DNA of 50,929 nucleotides from JBAXEO01 sp964541375 (GCA_964541375.1 CAZIPT010000005.1:1-50929), one strand, 5' to 3'. Shown: positions 1 through 8,814, numbered from the stretch's first letter. The notes: generated by a model not told the origin, from the letters alone. A program made the numbers and translations.

Positions 1-1
1 G

Positions 2-157
2 GATCCGAGCGGCCGGCTGGGCGGGGGCGTTCAGGGCCCCATGGCAGCCACGTGGCAGGTGGGCCGTGCCGGAAGCCCCAAGCAGATCGACAAGACCGTC
101 GAGATCCTCGACGAGGCCCGCAAGCGCATCTACGAGCAGCTGGCCGGCGACGAGTAG
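2..157 (+). CDS. 3' end of an unidentified gene (partial)
   Basis: An open frame enters from the left edge and ends at TAG 155-157, giving about 51 residues. An internal Met lies at 41, so the real gene could be only 38 aa, but no convincing ribosome binding site precedes it and a longer gene truncated by the window is more likely. The tail is helical and charged (KTVEILDEARKRIYEQLAG). No family is recognised. It reads in the same direction as the AarF gene that starts 58 bases later. Confidence 0.5.
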   Translation, partial: DPSGRLGGGVQGPMAATWQVGRAGSPKQIDKTVEILDEARKRIYEQLAGDE

Positions 158-215
158 TCGCTGACAGGGCATAACCTGTCCGCACGCTGTTCTTCTGCAC
201 GATCACGGAGGACCC

Positions 216-1907
216 ATGAAGAGCTCGCAGCTACGCGCTCGCTACTGGCGCATAGTCTTCTTCTTCGCCCGAGTCACTGCCAGCTTCATCTACTGGGAGA
301 TATTCCTGCCGCGCATCGGCCTGGGCGCCTGGAGCGGTCGCACCCGCTCTGAGCGCTCGCGCCGCATAGCCGTGCGCTTCCGCGCGCTTGCCATCCGCAT
401 GGGCGGACTGATGATCAAGGTGGGCCAGTTCCTCTCGGCGAGGCTGGACGTATTGCCGATCGAGATCACACAGGAGCTCTCCGGGCTGCAGGACGAGGTA
501 CCTGCCGAGGACTTCGCTGCGATACGCGCGCAGGCTGAGGCTGACCTGGGCGAGCCGCTCGCCGAGCGCTATGCCTGGGTCGACGAGACCCCGATGGCCG
601 CCGCCTCGCTCGGACAGGTCCACCGCGCGAAGCTCTGCGAGGCCGAGGCCGAGCTCCACGGGTTCGACGACGTGGTGGTCAAGGTTCAGCGCCCCTACAT
701 CGATCAGGTGGTCGAGGTCGACCTGTCCGCACTGCGCCGGGTGGGTGGTTGGCTGCAGAGGTACAAGCCGGTGAGCAAGCGCGCCGACGTCCCCGCACTG
801 GTTGAGGAGTTCGCCAACACCACCCGCGAAGAGATCGACTACATCGCGGAAGGCCACAACGCCGAGACATTCGCCGCCAACTTCGAGAACAATCCTCGCA
901 TCCGTGTTCCGGCCGTGGTGTGGAGTCTGAGCACGCGTCGTGTGTTGACGCTTGAGAACGTCGCCGCCATCAAGCTTGGAGACTACGACGCCATCACGGC
1001 GGCCGGAATCGACCGGTCCAAGGTTGCCTCGGCGCTTCTCGACGCGTATATGCAGCAGATCCTCGAGGACGGCTTCTTCCACGCCGACCCGCACCCAGGC
1101 AACCTCTTTGTGACGCCGCTTGACGGGGTCGATGACAACGGCGACCCCAACTGGGAGCTCACCTTCATCGACTTCGGAATGATGGGGCAGGTACCCGAGA
1201 ACCTGCGTGCCGGCTTGCGCGAGGTCTTGATCGCCGTCGGAACGCAGGACGCGGCTCGACTGGTGCAGAGCTACCAGACGCTTGGGGTGCTCCTGCCCAG
1301 CGCGGACCTCAAGCTCATCGAGATGGCCAGCGCGCAGCTGTTCGAGCGTTTCTGGGGCATGAGCATGTCCGACCTGCGCTCCCTCGATCACGCGGAGGTC
1401 ATGCGCTTTGGAATGCAATTCCGCGAGCTGGTGCTCGACCTCCCTGTTCAGCTGCCCGAGAACCTGCTGCTGCTGGGACGAACGGTCGCGCTGCTCTCGG
1501 GCATGTGCACGGGGCTCGACCCCGAGTTCAACCTCTGGACCTCCATCTCACCCTATGCCACCAAGCTGATCTCGGACGAGGGCGGCTCGACGTGGCAGAC
1601 CGTCCTGGCCGAGGCGACGAAGATCTTCCAGGTGCTTGTCGGCCTACCGGCGCGCACCGACCGCGTGCTCGCAACGCTGGAGCGCGGCGAGCTCAGCGTG
1701 CGGACGCCGATTCTGGACATGCGGGTCAGGCAACTGGAACGCTCGGTGAGCAAGATCAACGGCGTGCTCGTGTTCGCCGCCCTCCTGATCGCCGGAGCCA
1801 TCCTCTATCGGACCGATCCGGTGCTCGGCAAATGGCTGATGGTCGGCTCGGCTGTCCCTCTGGTTTGGACGATGCTCTCTGGCCGGGGTCGACACGGCCG
1901 TCGCTAG
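216..1907 (+). CDS. AarF/UbiB (ABC1) family atypical protein kinase
   Basis: ABC1/ADCK/UbiB family protein kinase-like enzyme, 563 aa, normal length for the family. Visible motifs: KxGQ at residues 68-71, the Ala-rich loop AAAS near 128-131, the lysine of VVVKVQRP (K156), the catalytic HADPHPGN segment (D291, N296) and DFG at 319-321. Two hydrophobic segments at the C-terminus (about 510-555) anchor it to the membrane, as in UbiB. In other bacteria the family supports isoprenoid-quinone or other lipid metabolism; the substrate here is unknown. ATG at 216 has GGAGG eight bases upstream. It is followed by a bidirectional terminator hairpin. Confidence 0.95.
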   Translation: MKSSQLRARYWRIVFFFARVTASFIYWEIFLPRIGLGAWSGRTRSERSRRIAVRFRALAIRMGGLMIKVGQFLSARLDVLPIEITQELSGLQDEVPAEDFAAIRAQAEADLGEPLAERYAWVDETPMAAASLGQVHRAKLCEAEAELHGFDDVVVKVQRPYIDQVVEVDLSALRRVGGWLQRYKPVSKRADVPALVEEFANTTREEIDYIAEGHNAETFAANFENNPRIRVPAVVWSLSTRRVLTLENVAAIKLGDYDAITAAGIDRSKVASALLDAYMQQILEDGFFHADPHPGNLFVTPLDGVDDNGDPNWELTFIDFGMMGQVPENLRAGLREVLIAVGTQDAARLVQSYQTLGVLLPSADLKLIEMASAQLFERFWGMSMSDLRSLDHAEVMRFGMQFRELVLDLPVQLPENLLLLGRTVALLSGMCTGLDPEFNLWTSISPYATKLISDEGGSTWQTVLAEATKIFQVLVGLPARTDRVLATLERGELSVRTPILDMRVRQLERSVSKINGVLVFAALLIAGAILYRTDPVLGKWLMVGSAVPLVWTMLSGRGRHGRR

Positions 1908-1919
1908 CACAGAACGTGG

Positions 1920-1960
1920 ACTGCGCCCGTCCCCGATGATCGGAGGCGGGCGCAGTGGTT
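1920..1960. terminator. Bidirectional hairpin terminator between convergent genes
   Basis: Perfect 10-bp inverted repeat ACTGCGCCCG (1920-1929) / CGGGCGCAGT (1947-1956), with a smaller inner pairing CCGAT/ATCGG inside the loop and GGTTT after it. It lies between the kinase gene (+) and the secreted-protein gene (-), so it can serve both. Confidence 0.65.
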
Positions 1961-2005
1961 TCACCAGCGGATCGATTCGCTCGGTCCGCTAGCGAGACGG
2001 TCGGG

Positions 2006-2749
2006 TCACCTCGGGATGTTGATCCGGCCGGGCGCCGACATCACCGAACCCGGGCTCGTGTAGGTGCCACCGGACCAGACAGCCTCGATTCTGCACCACT
2101 CGTAGGTGTCGTCGTCGGCGTTGAACCCGGGAACGATTATGCCGCTGACCGTCACGGCGTTCGACCTGCCGAAACTGATCGGGCTTGGCACTGTGCCGAC
2201 CAAGGTGTAGGCGACGCCATCTGTGCTGGCATAGCTTCGGATCGTCAGATAGCCGCCGCCCAGATTCGAGGCCGACAGCGCCGAGCGGACCGTCGTGGAA
2301 ACCAGGGAATCGTAGCTGAGCCGCAGAGGTCGGATCTCTCCCGTCGTTGTCGGCGCGTCGACTGAGAGCTGCGGATCGTACTTCAGACTGAAGCGCTGGG
2401 CCTTCGAGTGGTAGTGCTCACAGCCCGGGAAATAGACCCGGTATGAACCGGAGGCCGGTTTCCTGAGGCTGGTGCTGAAAGCACCGTATCCCCTCGGGCG
2501 CACGAGCTTGATCGTGTGCCACTTGCCGTGAACGTAGCGCTGGATCTTGACCCGCGGATGACGATTCCAGTTGTTCGCTCCGGGATCCCCCACGATCGTC
2601 CCGGCTACGGTCAGATTCCCGTTCTTGACCACGGTGTACTGAGAACCGACGCCCGCGAACGATGTCGTGCCCCTCGCCACGGCTACGCCCGGGATCAGCA
2701 GGCAGACTAGGAGCGTGAGCCCCAATGCGACGAAGATCCGCTTCTTCAT
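2006..2749 (-). CDS. Secreted protein with Ig-like repeat module
   Basis: 247-aa exported protein. The frame extends further upstream, but the Met at 2749 is preceded by GGAGGGGG and begins a classic signal peptide (MKKR, then a hydrophobic stretch ending near AVARG). The mature part has an Ig/choice-of-anchor-like beta module around residues 35-110 (RVKIQRYVHGKWHTIK ... SYRVYFPG), resembling the C-terminal modules of the exoproteins at 15108 and 19707. The rest is unrecognised. It probably functions at or outside the cell surface. Monocistronic, convergent with the AarF gene. Confidence 0.8.
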   Translation of the reverse strand: MKKRIFVALGLTLLVCLLIPGVAVARGTTSFAGVGSQYTVVKNGNLTVAGTIVGDPGANNWNRHPRVKIQRYVHGKWHTIKLVRPRGYGAFSTSLRKPASGSYRVYFPGCEHYHSKAQRFSLKYDPQLSVDAPTTTGEIRPLRLSYDSLVSTTVRSALSASNLGGGYLTIRSYASTDGVAYTLVGTVPSPISFGRSNAVTVSGIIVPGFNADDDTYEWCRIEAVWSGGTYTSPGSVMSAPGRINIPR

Positions 2750-2911
2750 TTCTTCCCCCTCCGGATGGATGCAGAGGCACCACGGGCTCTGCGTTGCGGG
2801 AAGAGTGTCGGTTCGGATGGCCCACGGCACTCCACTACTATGCCCAATCGACCCCCGCCCGCTTGCAGGTCAGGGGCGCGAGGGCTGCGTGCCGAGGATC
2901 ACGGGGTGACT

Positions 2912-3481
2912 TTACTCGGGGAGCGCAGGGTCCACGTCAGCCCAGGTCTTGCCTCGAGAGATAGCCTGGATCGTCGATGCCGACACCCCGAACTCCGCCG
3001 CGACCTTCCGAGAAGACTGCCCCTCGGCGAGGCGCCGCTTGATACGAGCGACGGCAGCGGCGTCGAGCACCTTTCCCGAGCGCGGTCCGGAAGAGAGGCG
3101 CGCCGGCAGATCCGGGTCGAGATCCGCCCACGCGTGACCGTGCTTGATCGCGCTCACCATGCTAGGGCTGACGCCGAACTCCTCGGCGATTTCGCGGCCG
3201 GGCCGTCCGGCCTCCAGCGCCGCCATGATCAGCCGTGCTGTCGGAGCATCGAGAACGGGCGCCGAGGATACCGCCGCCATCCTCGATCGCAGTGAGTCGT
3301 CGATCGCCGTAGACCACCGCTTGCCGCTCTTGATCGCGCCGACGGTCTGGGCCGAGATGCCGAACCGCTCGGCGATCTCGGTATGCGCTTCGCCCGCGCC
3401 GATACACGCCGCGATTCCGCGGGCCTGCTCGGCGTCGAGCTTGCCTCGCGGACTTGAACGAGCCGGGATCTCCTCTGACAC
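2912..3481 (-). CDS. Protein made of three tandem helix-turn-helix repeats
   Basis: 189 aa composed almost entirely of three repeats of about 54 residues. Each has the pattern LD.......I...L..G....EIA..FGVS...V.AI..G..WAD.DP.L. The central part matches an HTH of the kind seen in resolvases and in the DNA-binding tails of HNH homing endonucleases (the I-x-G-K-x-W ending). No nuclease or ligand domain is present. It likely binds a long or repeated DNA site, perhaps as a regulator or architectural protein. The ATG at 3481 has a GGGAG-type ribosome binding site. It is not part of an obvious operon. Confidence 0.75.
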   Translation of the reverse strand: MSEEIPARSSPRGKLDAEQARGIAACIGAGEAHTEIAERFGISAQTVGAIKSGKRWSTAIDDSLRSRMAAVSSAPVLDAPTARLIMAALEAGRPGREIAEEFGVSPSMVSAIKHGHAWADLDPDLPARLSSGPRSGKVLDAAAVARIKRRLAEGQSSRKVAAEFGVSASTIQAISRGKTWADVDPALPE

Positions 3482-3569
3482 TCGTGCTCCCTGGGGGCCT
3501 CAGTACGTGCACGCCCACACTCTGACGCATCAGGACTCTCCGGTCTGCATCAGCGCTCGCGATGCGTGC

Positions 3570-4217
3570 CTACTTCGTCGGTGCTGCGCTGACCGCGCCT
3601 GTCATCATGTCGACATCGTAGGACTGCGCATCCGCCAAGTCGGTGCCCGACGCGAAGATGATGTGCCACGCGCCCGGTTTGGTCGCTTCAGCGGTGTTGG
3701 GCGTTTCCGCGAAGAATCCTGAAACGACCACGTTCTTCGGCACGGTTCCTGACTTCTTGCCGAAGCTGCGCGCCGCTACCACCGCCTCGGCCGCGCCGAC
3801 CTTGATCTCGCCCAGCTCAACGGCCTGTGTGACCGTGAGCCCGCCCTTGGCGGCGCCGAAGTCACTCGGCGGTTGCACCGATCCGTGCTCGACGGCCACC
3901 TTGTACATCTGCGCTTTTGACGGCGAGTAGAACGTGAAGCTCCACGACCCAGGCACATCGGCGAGCGCGAGGCCCCCCGTTCCGACACTCAGAAGCACGG
4001 CGTCACTTGCGACCTTCTTCATGGCCGCCTCGGCCTTGGGCCATGCCTCAAGCGAGCTGTCGGATCGCGCACCCGAGCTCGCGGGGTCGCCACTCTGCGA
4101 GGTCGTGCCTTGTTGGAGCCCACAGCCGGCTATCGGGGCCACCGAGGCCAACAGGAGCGTTACCACGAATGCGCGCGAGAAGCATCTGACCACGTCGAAC
4201 ACCCCCCAGTGTCCCAC
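3570..4217 (-). CDS. Lipoprotein with PepSY-like repeats
   Basis: Up to 215 aa with a lipoprotein signal: hydrophobic FVVTLLLASVAPIAGC, lipobox Cys near residue 32. The mature region (about 60-215) has two alternating beta/helix segments with WSFTFYSP and WHIIFASG, similar to PepSY-like extracellular domains; this assignment is by general resemblance only. The start is uncertain: the frame opens at GTG 4217, but the GTG at 4193 has GGGGGG about nine bases upstream and still leaves a complete signal peptide. It stands alone between the HTH-repeat gene and the divergent phosphoesterase. Confidence 0.7.
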   Translation of the reverse strand: MGHWGVFDVVRCFSRAFVVTLLLASVAPIAGCGLQQGTTSQSGDPASSGARSDSSLEAWPKAEAAMKKVASDAVLLSVGTGGLALADVPGSWSFTFYSPSKAQMYKVAVEHGSVQPPSDFGAAKGGLTVTQAVELGEIKVGAAEAVVAARSFGKKSGTVPKNVVVSGFFAETPNTAEATKPGAWHIIFASGTDLADAQSYDVDMMTGAVSAAPTK

Positions 4218-4381
4218 GGCTCAATAACCGTTCACTAGTGATGATTCCCGCCCGGTAAACGGACGGGTGATTTCTGCCCGCCCGAGACCGCCGTCGTTGG
4301 CCTTCCGCCACCCGACCCCGCTCGCAGCCGCCGCCACGGGGTACCTAGCAGGTAGAGTCGAGACCGCCGGGGGTGAATCGG

Positions 4382-5215
4382 ATGGCGAGGAATCAGTTCG
4401 TACTGGCACAGCTCTCTGACCTGCATTTTGGCGATGCTCGTTTCGACGCAGAGCTCGCTCGGGCGGCCGCCGATGAGATCAACGACCTTCGACCAGACCT
4501 GCTCGTTGTCGCGGGAGACCTCACCGAACGCGGCTATCGCGAGCAGTTCGACGCGGCGGTCGACTGGCTCGGGAGTATCGAGTGCGGGCGCCGTCTCGTC
4601 ATCCCCGGCAACCACGACGCCCGCAACGTGGGCTACGTCCATTTCGCCGAAACGCTCGGCCCCAGGTACTCAAGCAAGATGCTGGAGCTCGGGGGCCAGA
4701 AGGTTCTACTGATGGGCGTGGACACGAGCAAGCCTGACCTCAACCAAGGCGAGCTGGGCCGCGTGAGGCACCTCTGGCTCTACGAACAGTGCTCTCAGGA
4801 GGCGGACTTCAAGATCCTCGCGCTCCACCATCATCTGGTCAGCGTCCCCGGCACGGGCCGCGAGCGCAACATCCTATGGGATGCCGGGGACATCATCGAG
4901 ATACTCGCCGAGACCGGCGTCGACCTGGTGCTCTGCGGCCACAAGCACGTGCCGTACGTGTGGGAGATGGCGGGCATAACGCTGTCAACGAGCGGCACGG
5001 CCTGCACGCGGCGTACGCGAGGCAAGACCCCGCCGTCGTTCTCGATCGTGCGGGTTCGACCCGACGAGATCGCGATCACCATGCGCAACACGGGCATGCC
5101 GACGAGCCGAGAGGCCCTGGTCCCGAGACGAGGAAGACCTGCCGCCGACACGATGCGCCGGCGCCGCGGGCTGCAGGCCGCCATAGCCGGCGCCAGCGTC
5201 GACATGCCATCGTAG
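4382..5215 (+). CDS. Calcineurin-like metallophosphoesterase
   Basis: 277-aa cytoplasmic phosphoesterase of the CpdA/3',5'-cyclic-nucleotide phosphodiesterase-like group. The dimetal motifs are complete: D-x-H (D13, H15), GD (D46), GNHD (N77, H78), a His in ALHHHL and GHKH near residues 185-188. The C-terminal 45 residues are basic and of unknown role. ATG 4382 is preferred because GGGGGTG lies seven bases upstream; a GTG nine bases earlier (4373) is possible but has no spacing for a ribosome binding site. The substrate is not predictable from sequence. Confidence 0.9.
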   Translation: MARNQFVLAQLSDLHFGDARFDAELARAAADEINDLRPDLLVVAGDLTERGYREQFDAAVDWLGSIECGRRLVIPGNHDARNVGYVHFAETLGPRYSSKMLELGGQKVLLMGVDTSKPDLNQGELGRVRHLWLYEQCSQEADFKILALHHHLVSVPGTGRERNILWDAGDIIEILAETGVDLVLCGHKHVPYVWEMAGITLSTSGTACTRRTRGKTPPSFSIVRVRPDEIAITMRNTGMPTSREALVPRRGRPAADTMRRRRGLQAAIAGASVDMPS

Positions 5216-5257
5216 GCGGCCGATCGAAGACGGCCGATCGTAGGCAGCCGAGCCCCC

Positions 5258-6538
5258 CTACTTCTTGCGCCTCCACGGCACCGGCCGCACCGGCGCGGCG
5301 GCATGCGTATCGCCGGCCGGACTCGCGAGCCTGCGCTCGAGCTGCGTGAACGCGGCGATGACCTCGGGTGACTCGAAGGCGCGGTTTCTCTTGCCGATCG
5401 ACACCTGCTTGAGCACTTTCGCCTTCACCAGCTCCTGCACAGCGGCATTGGCCGCGGTGAAGCTTCTGTCCAGGATTCGGGCCGCCTGGTTGACCGTGAG
5501 AATCGCGGTGCGCGGCAGCGCCTCGATGAGCAGGTCGACCGAGGAGCCTCGGCGAACCGGCGCCAGCCGCTCGCGCCAATCGGCCTGAAGCGCTCCAACG
5601 CGCTCTTCGAAGAGGAGTGCGTCCTCCACCGAGCGGGTGCAGGCCTGAGCGAAGAACGAGACCCAGGCATCGACTCCGGCGACGGCCTCCGGGCTGTCGG
5701 GCGGGGCCACCGAGTGGAACGCGTCGAGCGCCCGGATGTAGTCGTCCTTCATCGTCGCCAGCACCAGCGAAACGGGAGGGCACCAAGACGGGGCCAGCCC
5801 CCTGCGGCGAAGCATCACGTGAATGATGGCGCGTCCGGTACGCCCGTTCCCGTCGACGAACGGGTGGATCGTCTCGAACTGCGCGTGTGCGATGGCCGCC
5901 TGGGCCACCGCCGGCAGGGAGGTGTCGTTGCAGAAGGCCGCGAGGTCCTCCAAGAGCGCGGGCACCTCTGCGGGGGGCGGCGGAACGAACTTGGCGTCGC
6001 ACGGGTTGTACGAGCTGCCGCCGATCCAACTCTGCCCAACGCGGACTCGACCCGCGTGCTCCTTGAGATCGGACGCCCGCAGCACCCGCTCGTGTATGCG
6101 GAGGATGGTCTCGATCGTGACGGTCTGCTCGCAGTCGGCCAACTCCATCGCAAGGTCCATCGCATCGATGTTGGCAAGTACCTCACCCGCGAGGTCGTCC
6201 GGCGCCGAGTCCGCGTCGAGGTTTCGGGCAGCCTCGGCCCGGAGGAGCTTGTGCGCAGCGATCACCACGCCCTCGATCCGTGACGACGCTTGCGCCTCCG
6301 CCCGCAACAGTAGCCGAGCGAGTCCGTCGGTCCTGTCCAGCACCACCGCCTGCGAGTGCAGACTCCGAATCGCCGTCTCCGCCTCGGCTATGTCGGCCGT
6401 GCACTCTCCGGTGAAGGTGAACTGCCGCCCCATGAGCGGGTCAGGAACGTACGCCTCGTAGTCGCGCGTGATGGTCTTTGGCTTGCCGACAAGACCCTCT
6501 TCCTTGGTGACCCACTGCCTCGGAACGATGCGCGGCAT
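5258..6538 (-). CDS. Fic family protein with N-terminal inhibitory motif and C-terminal winged helix
   Basis: 426-aa Fic protein. The Fic core carries the full HPFVDGNGRTGR motif (H225-R236), so it should catalyse transfer of AMP from ATP to a hydroxyl side chain. The class II inhibitory helix is visible at residues 85-90 (SSRIEG; S, E89 and G90 fit S/T-x3-E-G/N), so activity is probably self-repressed. A winged-helix segment follows at about 330-385 (ILTVNQAARILDRSFTAANAAVQELV). The ATG at 6538 has GAGGGGG eight bases upstream; the frame opens 15 bases earlier at GTG. No antitoxin gene is adjacent, as expected for class II. Confidence 0.93.
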   Translation of the reverse strand: MPRIVPRQWVTKEEGLVGKPKTITRDYEAYVPDPLMGRQFTFTGECTADIAEAETAIRSLHSQAVVLDRTDGLARLLLRAEAQASSRIEGVVIAAHKLLRAEAARNLDADSAPDDLAGEVLANIDAMDLAMELADCEQTVTIETILRIHERVLRASDLKEHAGRVRVGQSWIGGSSYNPCDAKFVPPPPAEVPALLEDLAAFCNDTSLPAVAQAAIAHAQFETIHPFVDGNGRTGRAIIHVMLRRRGLAPSWCPPVSLVLATMKDDYIRALDAFHSVAPPDSPEAVAGVDAWVSFFAQACTRSVEDALLFEERVGALQADWRERLAPVRRGSSVDLLIEALPRTAILTVNQAARILDRSFTAANAAVQELVKAKVLKQVSIGKRNRAFESPEVIAAFTQLERRLASPAGDTHAAAPVRPVPWRRKK

Positions 6539-6889
6539 GAGCGTCCCCCTCACGTGTCGTCTCGGGAACCGAAGTGCTATTGCAGTTTATGTCCATAACC
6601 TTGAATAAGGACAGTAGTGGCTGAAGGTTCGTCGGTCAGCGGTCGTCTGGGCTCCGCCAACGGTTGTGAAGGCCGAAAAGGGCTCTCACAAGACATATAG
6701 ACAGGTTGAGGGTTCTCGCGAGCTGATGGGTATCTTCCAGTAAGTAACAAGAAGTATCTGCAAGGTCGCAGGCTCGCGGGATGAGGGCGTCGCATCGGTC
6801 CAGGGCGCCTGCTCGTTTGCCAGGTGCGATCACCGGGGTCTGACCTGCGACACCCCGGCGCGATCGCATCACATGAGAGGGAGGCAGTC
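6539..6889. other. 351-base gap: Fic upstream region and leader of the sugar transporter operon
   Basis: No gene recognised. The left part (6580-6740) is more AT-rich than its surroundings and should hold the promoters of the divergent Fic gene and transporter operon. A possible but weak plus-strand promoter is TTGAGG (6706-6711) with TATCTT (6731-6736), though the 19-base spacer is long. The right part contains the hairpin listed at 6825-6868. Confidence 0.4.
6825..6868 (+). promoter_or_regulatory. Two-tier hairpin in the leader of the xylF-type operon
   Basis: Outer stem TGCGAT (6825-6830)/ATCGCA (6863-6868), small internal loop, inner stem CCGGGGT (6833-6839)/ACCCCGG (6852-6858) and a 12-base apical loop. 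It ends ten bases before the ribosome binding site (GAGAGGGAGG) of the binding-protein gene, so it would sit in the mRNA leader. No known riboswitch consensus was recognised. Confidence 0.4.
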
Positions 6890-8005
6890 ATGCGTGTGAA
6901 GAAGGTACTCATCTGGTGCATCACGGCGGCGTTGATGGTGGGTCTGGTCGTCGCGCTCGCGGGATGCGGCGGCTCCAAGACCGCCACCACGGGGGGCGGC
7001 ACAGCCGCGAAGCCCATCAAGATCGCCCTGCTGCTCCCGGAAACCAAGACGGCTCGCTACGAGACTCAGGACAAGCCGCTGTTCGAAGCCAAGGTCAAGG
7101 AGCTCGATCCCACGGCTGAGATTCTGTACAGCAACGCCAACCAGGACGCGGCGCTGCAGCAGTCCCAGGCCGACGCGGCGCTGACCAACGGCGCGAACGT
7201 TCTTGTGCTCGATCCCGTCGACTCGGCTTCCGCCGCCTCCATCGTGGAGAAGGCGGCTGCGGCCAAGGTCCCGGTCATCAGCTACGACCGCCTGATCCTC
7301 AACGCTCCGGTCGACTACTACGTCTCGTTCGACAACGAGAAGGTCGGCAAGCTTCAGGGTCAGTCTCTGCTCGACAAGCTGACCGCCGACGGCAAGGCCG
7401 GCAAGGCGATCGTCATGATCAACGGCTCGCCGACAGACAACAACGCGACGCTCTTCAAGGCCGGAGCGCACAGCGTGCTCGACGGCAAGGTGACCATCGG
7501 CGCAGAGTTCGACACTCCCGACTGGAGCCCGGACAAAGCGCAGACAGAGATGGACCAGGCCATCACCAAGCTCGGCAAGGACGGATTCGTGGGCGTGCTC
7601 GCAGCCAATGACGGCACCGCTGGCGGCGCCATCGCAGCCATGAAGGGCGCGGGCATCGACCCCGCGACCCGCCCGACCACCGGTCAGGATGCGGAGCTTC
7701 CGGCGATTCAGCGCATCCTTCTCGGCACGCAGTACATGACCGTCTACAAGGCCATCAAGCTCGAGGCCGAGGCAGCCGCGGCGCTCGCGGTCGCACTCGC
7801 ACAGGGCAAGCCCGTACCCTCGGACCTGACCATCAGCACCGTGAACAACAAGATGAAGGACGTAAAGTCCGTTCTCTTGGCACCTGTCGCGGTGACTGCG
7901 GAGAACATCAAGGACACGGTCGTCAAGGACGGGTTCTGGAAGGCGTCCGAGATCATGAACACCCCGGAGCTCCAGGCGGCGGGCGCCAAGGTGGGCCTGC
8001 AGTGA
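6890..8005 (+). CDS. xylF: D-xylose-type ABC transporter substrate-binding lipoprotein
   Basis: 371-aa periplasmic-type binding protein of the XylF branch. It has a lipoprotein signal peptide (LVVALAGCGG, Cys near 26). Family landmarks match E. coli XylF by memory: YDRLILNAPVDYYVSFDNEKVG, INGSPTDNN, LAANDGTAGGAI, GQDAELPAIQRI and GTQYMTVYK. It should capture a pentose or related sugar at the outer membrane face and hand it to the permease at 8811. ATG 6890 follows GAGGGAGG; the open frame starts earlier at 6824 without a signal peptide. Its stop overlaps the GTG of the ATPase. Confidence 0.93.
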   Translation: MRVKKVLIWCITAALMVGLVVALAGCGGSKTATTGGGTAAKPIKIALLLPETKTARYETQDKPLFEAKVKELDPTAEILYSNANQDAALQQSQADAALTNGANVLVLDPVDSASAASIVEKAAAAKVPVISYDRLILNAPVDYYVSFDNEKVGKLQGQSLLDKLTADGKAGKAIVMINGSPTDNNATLFKAGAHSVLDGKVTIGAEFDTPDWSPDKAQTEMDQAITKLGKDGFVGVLAANDGTAGGAIAAMKGAGIDPATRPTTGQDAELPAIQRILLGTQYMTVYKAIKLEAEAAAALAVALAQGKPVPSDLTISTVNNKMKDVKSVLLAPVAVTAENIKDTVVKDGFWKASEIMNTPELQAAGAKVGLQ

Positions 8006-8814
8006 TCGAAGCTCCAACAACGACCGGTGCCAAGGCACCGCTTCTCTCGCTGAAAGGCGTGAGCAAGTCGTTTGGCGCAAACCAGGCCCTCACCGGCGTC
8101 GACTTCGATGTCGACGCCGGTGAGGTGGTTGCGCTTGTCGGCGACAACGGCGCGGGAAAGTCCACGCTCATCAAGGCTATCGCGGGCGTGCAGCTGTGCG
8201 ATGAAGGCGAGTTCCGATTCCGCAGCGAGCCGGTCAAGATCTCAAGCCCTCAGGACGCCACGTCTCTCGGCATCGCGACCGTCTATCAGGATCTCGCGCT
8301 TTGCGACAACCTCGACGTCGTCGCCAATCTCTACCTGGGTCGCGAACTCTTCGCCAAAGGCGCCGCCCGGGCCGCCTACTTCATCGATGAGACCGCCATG
8401 GAACAGAACGCCTTGGAGCTACTCGACTCCCTGGCCGTCACGACGATCAAGGACGTCCGGGAACCCGTCGGGTCGATGTCGGGCGGTCAGAGGCAGGCCG
8501 TGGCGATCGCCCGCTCTCTGCTCGGCGACCCCAGTGTGGTGCTGCTCGATGAACCCACGGCCGCACTCGGGGTGTCGCAGACGGAGCAGGTGCTCGAGCT
8601 GATCCACACGCTGCGCGAGCGTGGGCTTGGCGTGGTCGTGATCAGTCACAACCTCGAGAACGTCTTCGCGGTGGCCGACAGGATCGTCGTCCTGCGTCTC
8701 GGCAAGCGGGCCGCAACGTTCGACGTCCGCGGAGTCAGCCGAGAGGACGTCGTCGCGGCTATCACGGGGGCCGAGTTCGGCCTGGGTGCGAACATCCCCA
8801 AGGAGAGCGCATGA
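8002..8814 (+). CDS. Sugar ABC transporter ATP-binding protein, single nucleotide-binding domain
   Basis: 270-aa ATPase energising the XylF/XylH-type transporter. Walker A GDNGAGKST (47-55), signature MSGGQ (159-163), Walker B VVLLDEP (179-185) and the switch His in VVISHN are intact. Classical XylG/RbsA ATPases contain two fused domains (about 500 aa); this one has only one, like the FrcA-type ATPases of many Actinobacteria, so it presumably acts as a homodimer. The start GTG at 8002 overlaps the xylF stop, and its own end overlaps the permease start (ATGA), indicating tight translational coupling. Confidence 0.92.
   Translation: MIEAPTTTGAKAPLLSLKGVSKSFGANQALTGVDFDVDAGEVVALVGDNGAGKSTLIKAIAGVQLCDEGEFRFRSEPVKISSPQDATSLGIATVYQDLALCDNLDVVANLYLGRELFAKGAARAAYFIDETAMEQNALELLDSLAVTTIKDVREPVGSMSGGQRQAVAIARSLLGDPSVVLLDEPTAALGVSQTEQVLELIHTLRERGLGVVVISHNLENVFAVADRIVVLRLGKRAATFDVRGVSREDVVAAITGAEFGLGANIPKESA

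Noticed and set aside
231..1418. 395-aa antisense open frame inside the AarF gene
   Set aside because: Shadow of a GC-rich gene; no domain, and the plus-strand kinase motifs are complete.
6869..8080. 403-aa antisense open frame opposite xylF
   Set aside because: Mirror of codon bias in the real gene; no ribosome binding site or recognisable domain.
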